Shown here piece after piece: positions 1 through 4,926 of a DNA stretch of 8,992 nucleotides. The position numbers and the translations under genes are program-made. Source of the stretch: Methanomicrobiales archaeon (GTDB lineage Archaea; Halobacteriota; Methanomicrobia; Methanomicrobiales; Methanospirillaceae); the NCBI GenBank assembly GCA_017883495.1, contig JADGNL010000212.1, positions 1 to 8,992 on the forward strand, in the 5' to 3' direction. The first letter of the stretch is position 1; each line of letters starts with the position of its first letter. The notes under the pieces are model-generated. The model was given only the letters and a program-made list of their open reading frames with translations, did not search any database and was not told the origin of the DNA.

Positions 1-906
1 ACCCTGATCCCGGATCCCGCAAAGTCCTACGTCCTCTATACCGAACTCCACGAGAGCGGGGAGGCCCAGTACTATCGGTTCCCTCTGAAGAGCGGGCAGC
101 GCCTGTACGGGTCCCTGCAGGTCCCCGGCCCGGACTCGATGGTCCCGGATATCGTGATCATCGGGCCCGGTATCGCTCCTTCCGGCAACGTACCTCCCTT
201 TGTCCAGGTACCCGGCGGGTCGGGGGCGATGGTCATTCCGGGGTCTCCCCCGGGGAAGCCCTCGTATGAACTGTTCACGCCCCAGCCGGTCTACGAGGTG
301 GCGCGCTTCAACTACACCGTTCCGCAGGACGGCGACTATTACGTCGCGGTGTACGGTCCCGCGGGAGGAGGATACAGCCTCGCACCCGGGTACGTCGAGG
401 AGTTCACGGTTGCCGAGTGGCTGCTGATCCCCTGGTCGGTGGTCCCGATCCACCTCTGGGAAGGCCAGTCGGCGGCGTTCATCTTCGCACCGCTGTTTAT
501 CGTGGTGATCGTCGGGCTCGCCCTGTTCGTGTTCTTCCGGAGGGAGCGGGGCCTGACTCGGGACCCCGCCCGCTGGCTGATCCTGGTTGCGGGCCTGCTG
601 TACCTGGGGGGCGCTGCCATGACCGGCCTGCAGACGGTCCACGCGGTCCTGCTCACGGGGTATTCTTCCGAAGTCCTCCTGACGCTCGCGTTCATCGCCG
701 GCCCCGTTCTCCTCGGCATTTACGCCATCTATCTGGGTGTCCGGCCCCCCCGGCCCGACTCTCCCCTGAGGCACGGGGTCAAGATGGTCATCGTGGGGCT
801 CCTCGGGCTGCTGCTCTGGGCCGGCCTTTTGGTCGGGCCAGTACTCGCCCTCGCCGGCGGAATTCTCGTCATGGTTCAACACACGAGGAAGTCGGGCCCA
901 GCCTGA
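1..906 (+). CDS. Membrane-anchored surface protein, 3' part (N-terminus outside window)
   Basis: The frame is open from the first base to the TGA at 904-906, so 301 residues are visible and the true start lies upstream. The ATG at 139 falls inside a continuous beta-rich domain, so I do not take it as the start. Residues about 1-140 look like an extracytoplasmic beta-sandwich rich in Gly, Pro, Tyr and Val. The segments QYYRFPLKSGQRLYGSL and NYTVPQDGDYYVAVYG resemble the strands of PPC-like (pre-peptidase C-terminal) domains. Four hydrophobic helices follow at about 158-179, 192-214, 215-240 and 263-290. The first ends in FFRRERG, a positive flank that suggests the following loop is cytoplasmic. 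The C-terminus is short and basic (HTRKSGPA). No catalytic motif is visible, so I infer a cell-surface or sensor-like protein of unknown function. The PPC-like fold is an impression, not a search result. Confidence 0.75.
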   Translation, partial: TLIPDPAKSYVLYTELHESGEAQYYRFPLKSGQRLYGSLQVPGPDSMVPDIVIIGPGIAPSGNVPPFVQVPGGSGAMVIPGSPPGKPSYELFTPQPVYEVARFNYTVPQDGDYYVAVYGPAGGGYSLAPGYVEEFTVAEWLLIPWSVVPIHLWEGQSAAFIFAPLFIVVIVGLALFVFFRRERGLTRDPARWLILVAGLLYLGGAAMTGLQTVHAVLLTGYSSEVLLTLAFIAGPVLLGIYAIYLGVRPPRPDSPLRHGVKMVIVGLLGLLLWAGLLVGPVLALAGGILVMVQHTRKSGPA

Positions 907-1058
907 CACGACCGAATTCTCACTGCGGGTCGGAATACATCCCGGCTTTTACTGCCCGCACCCTCACCGAAGGGCTCATCCCTCTGAAGACGGCATCAGG
1001 CACGACGGAGCGATCGGCGGACTGGGGCGAGTACGGCCCGGAACTCCGCCGGCCCCCT

Positions 1059-1112
1059 GTCCGCAAGGGTTATCTCTGTTCGCCCTCATCCTCCGACCGT
1101 ACGACCTCGACG
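1059..1112 (+). repeat. Imperfect copy of the promoter/leader region at 2886-2939
   Basis: Aligned without gaps from the shared GTCCGCAAG, 1059 onward and 2886 onward agree at roughly two thirds or more of positions over about 54 bp. The agreement includes GTTATC and the CCGTA-GA block. The ATG at 2928 in the right copy aligns with ACG at 1101 here. After a 36 bp length difference the similarity resumes: GCGGC at 1137 against 3000, then TCGC-GGAGG at 1151-1159 against 3014-3022. The alignment was made by eye in G+C-rich DNA, so part of it may simply be a shared promoter consensus of the species. Confidence 0.4.
1063..1076 (+). promoter_or_regulatory. Candidate archaeal promoter (GTTATC TATA-like element)
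   Basis: GCAAGGGTTATCTC has a purine-rich BRE-like lead followed by a TATA-like GTTATC. It nearly matches the element at 2890-2903 in front of the hydrolase locus. Transcription would start near 1095-1100, where no start codon follows. Either it makes a leader of about 230 nt for the membrane protein at 1329, or it is a relic. Confidence 0.35.
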
Positions 1113-1328
1113 TCCGGCGCGGGGGCCTCCCCATGTGCGGCTAACCAGTTCGCAGGAGGTTCGCCACGCAGGAGTACGGCCGGCAAAACTCAACATTGCG
1201 GGAATCACGACGCACCCATGACATATGCGGATGACGAGACGACCTCTCCCGGGGACAGATTCCCATGGAATCCGGAGAGCCGTCGGCAATAACCTGATCA
1301 CAGAGAGACCGATCGGCAGAGACGCACC

Positions 1329-1799
1329 ATGACGCTGGACGATGCACAGCAGCTCTTCGGGTTCTTCTTCGCGATCTATTTCGTCCTGATCATCGAACGG
1401 TCCAATGATATGTACAGCTCGTGGGATACCTACTCCGCCTGGAGCGGACAGTCCCACAACATCAATCGCCTTGTCACGGCCTGGCTCTTCCTCGTCGTCC
1501 TGCCGGTGACGCATTTCGCGATCCTGTTCACGCTCCTCGGGGTGTTCAACGTCACCTTCGCTCCGACGATCGCCGGCGTCGCGAACATCGTCCTGATCAG
1601 CATCGGTTCGTTCTTCAGTTTCGGATACTTCAGGCTCTACGAGGCGGTCCTTCACACCTTCCCCGAATCGTTCTTTACCGACGACGAGCTGCGGGACCGG
1701 GCACTGGAGATACGGCCGCAGTTCTGGGCGCACTTTATCCCGGGAATCCTCTACGTGACGGTGTCGACACTTCTGCTACTGGTAACTCTGTACATCTGA
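1329..1799 (+). CDS. Four-helix membrane protein of unknown family
   Basis: This is a 156-residue integral membrane protein that I do not recognise. Hydrophobic helices lie at about 9-22, 49-73, 79-101 and 137-155. Between the first two is an aromatic and polar loop (residues 25-47, with the motif YSSWDTYSAWSGQSHNINR). Between the last two is an acidic loop of about 30 residues (residues 105-135, with FFTDDELRDRALEIRP). His62 in the second helix and His135 at the start of the fourth are possible functional residues, but no known motif is met. The start at 1329 has no clear Shine-Dalgarno. An AATAAC patch at 1287-1292 sits far enough upstream to be a TATA element giving a short leader. The gene is visibly less G+C-rich than the genes at the right of the window. 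It ends in TGA and is followed by a hairpin. It appears to be transcribed alone. Confidence 0.7.
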   Translation: MTLDDAQQLFGFFFAIYFVLIIERSNDMYSSWDTYSAWSGQSHNINRLVTAWLFLVVLPVTHFAILFTLLGVFNVTFAPTIAGVANIVLISIGSFFSFGYFRLYEAVLHTFPESFFTDDELRDRALEIRPQFWAHFIPGILYVTVSTLLLLVTLYI

Positions 1800-1821
1800 C
1801 ACGGTCCACGGTTCGGAGCGG

Positions 1822-1839
1822 TGGCGGCACTGGCCGCCG
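1822..1839 (+). terminator. G+C-rich hairpin after the small membrane protein gene
   Basis: TGGCGGC and GCCGCCG pair over 7 bp (one G-T wobble) around the loop ACTG, 23 bp after the stop codon at 1799. No T-run follows, and archaeal termination depends mainly on T-tracts, so this may be an RNA-stabilising hairpin or chance in G+C-rich DNA. Confidence 0.3.
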
Positions 1840-1964
1840 GTGTCCATGAAGGACAACGACGGGGGTCCGGTGGTAAAGTCGAACGTGCGGGAAGGGCGAC
1901 CGGCCGACGCACGGATCACAGGGGACGCCTCGATGACGTGAGCGGAAACAAGAGCCCCCCCCGG

Positions 1965-2780
1965 TCACCCGATTCTGAAACCTCTCATCGAGATGGATCC
2001 ATTCTGGAGCCCTTCGTGGGTGAACCGGATCTTCTCTCCCTCTTCCTGCAGCGCGATGGCGTAGATCATCGGAAGATAATGGTCGAGGGTGTGTGCCGCG
2101 CGGGAGCCCCACTTCCCCGCGGACGGGTACTCGATCAGGGAGCGGTGCTCTCCCGCGACGAGGTGGGCGCGCATCTCCTCGTCCGCTTCCACGGCCCATT
2201 CGACGGGCGGTGCGTCCATATCGGGATCGGCGAGGCGGAGGTTGTGCACCATGTTTCCGCTGCCGATGACGAGGACGCCCATCTCCCGGAGGGCGCGGAG
2301 CCTCGTGCCAAGCTCGTAGTGGTACCGGATCGGCTTCGGGTGCCAGTCGGCAAAGGAGTAGTCCAGGCTCATCTCGAAGACCGGGATATCGGCCGACGGG
2401 AACATGTGCCCGAGGACCCCGTAGGAGGCGTGGTCGAGCCCCCACGCCCGGTCGCACCGGACGGCCCCGTCGCCGAGGGCCGTGACGCGCTCCGCACATG
2501 CGGGGGCCCCGCGAGGCTCGTACTTCACCCTGTAGAGCTCCTCAGGGAAACCGTAGAAGTCGTAGATCATCCGGGGCCGGTCCGTGCAGGTGACGTAACT
2601 CCCCCGCGTCAGCCAGTGCGCCGAGATGACCATGATCGCATCCGGCCGGGGCAGGGAGGCGCCCAGGTCGGCAAGGCTCTTCGTGAACCCGTTCGAGAGC
2701 ACCATGTTCATGGGCGACCCGTGCCCGATGAAGAGCACGGGCATCCTTCCTCTCCCCGAGGATCTGCTGCTGGTTTCCAT
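1965..2780 (-). CDS. ygiD: YgiD-type extradiol dioxygenase (LigB / DODA family)
   Basis: This 271-residue protein has the full layout of the YgiD / 4,5-DOPA dioxygenase branch of the LigB class III extradiol dioxygenases. These are cytoplasmic single-metal enzymes (zinc or iron) that open catechol-type rings. Visible motifs are FIGHGSPMN (His20), VISAHW (His55), GLDHASYGVLGHMFP (113-128), GSGNMVHNLR (His179) and HTLDHYLPM (His234). The four histidines match the metal and active-site positions of the Escherichia coli protein as I remember them. The length is normal for the family, and the ending MRGFRIG is typical. Two starts are possible: Met1 at 2778-2780 and Met13 at 2742-2744, just before the conserved core. 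Both have a GGAG about 7 nt upstream. The gene diverges from the alpha/beta hydrolase locus. The archaeal substrate is unknown, since E. coli YgiD acts on L-DOPA only in vitro. Family assignment is firm; substrate is not. Confidence 0.92.
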   Translation of the reverse strand: METSSRSSGRGRMPVLFIGHGSPMNMVLSNGFTKSLADLGASLPRPDAIMVISAHWLTRGSYVTCTDRPRMIYDFYGFPEELYRVKYEPRGAPACAERVTALGDGAVRCDRAWGLDHASYGVLGHMFPSADIPVFEMSLDYSFADWHPKPIRYHYELGTRLRALREMGVLVIGSGNMVHNLRLADPDMDAPPVEWAVEADEEMRAHLVAGEHRSLIEYPSAGKWGSRAAHTLDHYLPMIYAIALQEEGEKIRFTHEGLQNGSISMRGFRIG

Positions 2781-2792
2781 CCGGGATCTCCC
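2745..2792 (-). promoter_or_regulatory. Two ribosome-binding sites for the dioxygenase start
   Basis: On the minus strand GGGAG at 2792-2788 precedes the first ATG (2780) by 7 nt. GGAGAGGAAGG, ending at 2745, directly precedes the second in-frame ATG (2744). Either could be used, so the 12 extra N-terminal residues (Ser, Arg and Gly rich) are uncertain. Confidence 0.45.
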
Positions 2793-2820
2793 TGAGAGGA
2801 ATGGGGGAAGAGCTATTTCT

Positions 2821-2828
2821 GCATATTC
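2821..2828 (-). promoter_or_regulatory. Candidate TATA element for the dioxygenase gene
   Basis: Read on the minus strand, GAATATGC sits in a short A+T-rich patch (2813-2831). A start site about 26 nt downstream would fall near 2799, leaving a leader of about 19 nt that contains the GGGAG site. The position fits an archaeal promoter, but the sequence is not a strong match. Confidence 0.35.
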
Positions 2829-2855
2829 ATGAAGGGGTGTTCGCGGAGTGCCCGC

Positions 2856-2870
2856 ATGCGATGCGATGCG
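2856..2870 (+). repeat. Three tandem copies of ATGCG
   Basis: ATGCG is repeated three times without interruption, 20-35 bp upstream of the plus-strand promoter candidate and within the divergent region between the dioxygenase and hydrolase genes. It could be a short operator-like repeat, but three copies of a 5-mer may be chance. Confidence 0.4.
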
Positions 2871-2889
2871 CCGGGACCCCCCGCCGTCC

Positions 2890-2903
2890 GCAAGTGTTAT
2901 CCC
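2890..2903 (+). promoter_or_regulatory. Candidate archaeal promoter for the hydrolase locus
   Basis: GCAAGTGTTATCCC combines a purine-rich BRE-like lead with a GTTATC TATA-like box (2896-2901). A start site about 26 nt downstream falls near 2924-2928. That gives either a nearly leaderless message for the 37-codon ORF starting at 2928, or a leader of about 100 nt for the hydrolase at 3028. The element recurs at 1063-1076. Confidence 0.5.
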
Positions 2904-2927
2904 TCTTCACCCATATCTCCCCGCCGT

Positions 2928-3041
2928 ATGAACACGACACTCCACTACGGAGAGCGGTGCAATCGCCTTTTCGGCATCGACACGAGCGCCCCTGCACGGG
3001 CGGCCGACACGCTCGCGGGAGGGTTCCATGCCGTACCTTGA
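2928..3041 (+). CDS. Possible 37-codon leader ORF upstream of the hydrolase
   Basis: An ATG lies 27 nt after the GTTATC box, where archaeal transcription would begin, and opens a 37-residue frame (MNTTLHYGERCNRLF..., ending AGGFHAVP). The frame ends with TGA at 3039-3041, overlapping the hydrolase start (3028) by 14 nt in a different frame. The ribosome-binding site of the hydrolase (GGAGGG, 3018-3023) lies inside this ORF, so its translation would carry ribosomes over that site and could couple the two. I recognise no family, and there is no membrane segment or signal peptide. It could equally be a non-coding leader. Codon choice is G+C-rich, but the sequence is too short to judge. Confidence 0.3.
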   Translation: MNTTLHYGERCNRLFGIDTSAPARAADTLAGGFHAVP

Positions 3042-3900
3042 CGTCGGGACCGAGAACTCGGGCGGCATCGGCCTCTACTACGAGGACCACGGCACGGGCC
3101 GGCCGGTGGTGCTGATCCACGGATGGCCGCTCTCGGGCGCCTCGTGGGAGCGGCAGGTCACGCCCCTGCTCGAGGCCGGGTACCGCGTGATCACCTACGA
3201 TCGCAGGGGGTTCGGCGAGTCGGACCATCCTTCCGTCGGCTACGACTACGACACCCTCGCCGACGACCTGAACCTCCTGATGACCGAGCTCGATCTCCGC
3301 GATGCCGTCCTCGTCGGGTTCTCCATGGGTACGGGCGAGGTGGCGCGGTTCCTCGGCACCTACGGCTCCTGGAGGGTCGACCGGGCGGTCTTCATCGCCA
3401 CGATCCCGCCGTTCCTGCTGAAGACGCGCGACAACCCCGAGGGCGTCGACGGCGCGGTCTTCGACGAGATCCGGCGGGCCATCGTCAATGACCGCCCGGC
3501 GTACCTGACGCGCTTCTTCGAGGACTTCTACAACCTCGACGTCTGGGGAGGCAGCCGCATCAGCGAGGAAGTCGTCCGGCTCAGCTGGGACGTCGCATCC
3601 GGCGCGTCGCCGATCGCGACGCTGGCGTGCGTGGGGACATGGATGACCGATTTCCGGGACGACCTCGCACGGATCGATGTCCCCGTCCTGGTAATCCACG
3701 GGGAGGAAGACCGCATCATGCCGATCAAGGCGACGGGCGACCGCCTCCACAAGGCCCTCGACGACAGCCGGTACGTCGTCATCAAGGGAGCGCCGCACGG
3801 CATGTGCTGGACCCACGCGGACGAGGTCAACCACGCGTTGCTCGAGTTCCTCGGCGAGTGCGCCCCGCCGGTGAACGTGCCCGTGGCGGCGCCGCAGTAA
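3028..3900 (+). CDS. Alpha/beta hydrolase, cofactor-free haloperoxidase/esterase type
   Basis: A 290-residue cytoplasmic alpha/beta-hydrolase-fold enzyme closest in style to the non-heme chloroperoxidase/esterase group. The N-terminal pattern (VGTENSGGIGLYYEDHGTGRPVVLIHGWPLSG) is characteristic. The oxyanion-hole HGWP is at 31-34, the nucleophile elbow GFSMGTGE centres on Ser99, the acid is probably Asp228 in HGEEDRIMP, and the catalytic histidine is His257 in GAPHGM. A cap region spans about 128-200. The ATG at 3028 has a strong GGAGGG 5 nt upstream and coincides with the family start. Members hydrolyse esters and can make peracids or halogenate in vitro; the natural substrate is not deducible. 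After the usual end of the fold (EFLGE) there is a Pro/Ala/Val-rich tail of about 13 residues. The TAA at 3898-3900 directly abuts the stop of the convergent aPelota gene. Confidence 0.9.
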   Translation: MPYLDVGTENSGGIGLYYEDHGTGRPVVLIHGWPLSGASWERQVTPLLEAGYRVITYDRRGFGESDHPSVGYDYDTLADDLNLLMTELDLRDAVLVGFSMGTGEVARFLGTYGSWRVDRAVFIATIPPFLLKTRDNPEGVDGAVFDEIRRAIVNDRPAYLTRFFEDFYNLDVWGGSRISEEVVRLSWDVASGASPIATLACVGTWMTDFRDDLARIDVPVLVIHGEEDRIMPIKATGDRLHKALDDSRYVVIKGAPHGMCWTHADEVNHALLEFLGECAPPVNVPVAAPQ

Positions 3901-4926
3901 TCACCCGAGGCGATAACGGAGCAGGGCGGCCACGCCGCCGAGGCCGTCGAGCCGTTCGCCCGGCTCGAACTCGGACGAGAGAACGGCCACGGTGGCGCCG
4001 AGTTGCTCGGCCGCTTCCATGAGGGTCTGGGCGGCGTGGTCGCGCAGGAGCCGGTCCACGACCAGCACCTGCTCGGCCGCGCCGTACTCGACGGCCCGAC
4101 GGGTCTCCTTCATGCCGTACGCGACCGCCCCGTCGGTCGCGATCCTCCGGACCACCTCCTCCATCAGGGTCACCTCGCGCGCGAGCTCGGCGTCGCCTGC
4201 GAGCCGCTCGAGCACGCCCTGGCCGATCGCCTCCTGGACCGCGCCCTTCCCGATCCGCTTCGTCTCGGCGAGGGTCGTGCGGGCGCCGATGGCGGGAGCG
4301 CCCGCCCTGAGCCGGGCCGCGAACTCCTCCTTGACGAAGCCCGGACCGGCCACGACCAGCGGCCCCTCGACCTGGCTTAGGAGCTCGATCAGGCGGTCGT
4401 AGAACTCCTTGCGGCCGCCGCCCTCGTCGCCCTTGCCGCTCCCGGCCGTGACGCCGGCCACGAACTCGGGGCCGTACTGCCGGATCCGGTAGAGCTCGGC
4501 CTCGCCCTCCTCGAGCGCGAGGACGTGGACGAGCGACGCGGTGGAGGCCCGGACGGCCCGCTCGATCCGCTCGAAGTCCGAGGGCCGCCAGGTGCGGAGA
4601 ACGGAGACTTCGTTCCCGGGCTCGAGGTTGAAGGTGTGGTACGCCCCGAGCTCGGGGCCGTACGTGATCGGCCCGGCGACGCGGAGGCGCGTGGTCGTCG
4701 CGTGGAACTCCACCCGCTCGGCCCGGAGCCCGAGCCGGACCGGCCGCTTCTCGGGCTTCTCCGGGCGGAGCTTGTCCGTCGGGACATCGACCGCGCGGAA
4801 CGTGGTCGCGTAGACCAGCGCGCCCGGCGCGATCAGGTGGGAGAGGTGCCAGAGGTCGTCCAGGGTCTCGGGCGTAAAGCGGCACTCGCCGAAACCGCGG
4901 CGGAGCTCGCCGCACTCAGCCCGCAT
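3901..4926 (-). CDS. pelA: Archaeal Pelota (Dom34), ribosome rescue factor
   Basis: This 341-residue protein has the three-domain layout of aPelota. The Sm-like N-domain (about 1-130) begins with GELRRGFGECRFTPETLDDLWHL and includes VRLGLRAERVEFHATTTRLRVAGPI. The central eRF1_2-like domain (about 133-265) lacks a GGQ motif, as expected for Pelota rather than the termination factor aRF1. The C-terminal eRF1_3-like domain (about 278-341) has EYGAAEQVLVVDRLL and ends SSEFEPGERLDGLGGVAALLRYRL. Family role: it enters the A site of stalled ribosomes with aEF1A and recruits ABCE1 to split the subunits without hydrolysing peptidyl-tRNA. The length is near normal. The ATG overlaps the end of rqcH by 11 nt and sits in GAGGTCCATG, so translation is probably coupled to rqcH. 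Its partner ABCE1 is encoded on the opposite strand about 2.3 kb away. Confidence 0.93.
   Translation of the reverse strand: MRAECGELRRGFGECRFTPETLDDLWHLSHLIAPGALVYATTFRAVDVPTDKLRPEKPEKRPVRLGLRAERVEFHATTTRLRVAGPITYGPELGAYHTFNLEPGNEVSVLRTWRPSDFERIERAVRASTASLVHVLALEEGEAELYRIRQYGPEFVAGVTAGSGKGDEGGGRKEFYDRLIELLSQVEGPLVVAGPGFVKEEFAARLRAGAPAIGARTTLAETKRIGKGAVQEAIGQGVLERLAGDAELAREVTLMEEVVRRIATDGAVAYGMKETRRAVEYGAAEQVLVVDRLLRDHAAQTLMEAAEQLGATVAVLSSEFEPGERLDGLGGVAALLRYRLG

Larger units (their letters stand above)
907..1328. other. Gene-poor stretch with promoter-like element and possible decayed sequence
   Basis: I see no convincing gene in these 422 bp and no tRNA T-loop or other RNA signature. Near the left end a 6 bp complement (TGCGGG near 925 and CCCGCA near 955) could form a weak hairpin after the preceding gene, with a short T-run (CTTTTAC) inside the loop. 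A promoter-like GTTATC element lies at 1069-1074, and a strong GGAGG at 1155-1159 has no ATG, GTG or TTG at a usable distance. The short frame 1218-1292 (24 codons) has no ribosome-binding site and is probably chance. The part from 1059 to about 1170 resembles the region upstream of the hydrolase gene at 3028, and may be a decayed duplicate. Confidence 0.6.

Noticed and set aside
417..1292. 291-codon ORF on the plus strand overlapping the surface protein and the gene-poor stretch
   Set aside because: Its first half is the surface protein in another frame, and its second half is low-information sequence. There is no ribosome-binding site at its start. Only the 1101-1292 part is mentioned, as possible decayed sequence.
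2827..3834. 335-codon ORF on the minus strand opposite the hydrolase
   Set aside because: It is the antisense frame of a hydrolase with an intact catalytic triad, and has no motif of its own.
4432..4450. Gly-rich loop in the central domain of aPelota (GSGKGDEGGGRKEF) as a GGQ motif
   Set aside because: The loop has GGG followed by Arg, not GGQ. Domain order and length fit Pelota, which lacks peptidyl-tRNA hydrolysis activity.
3827..4915. 362-codon ORF on the minus strand over pelA
   Set aside because: It is pelA read in another frame, extremely Arg/Pro/Ala-rich, and runs into the hydrolase gene.
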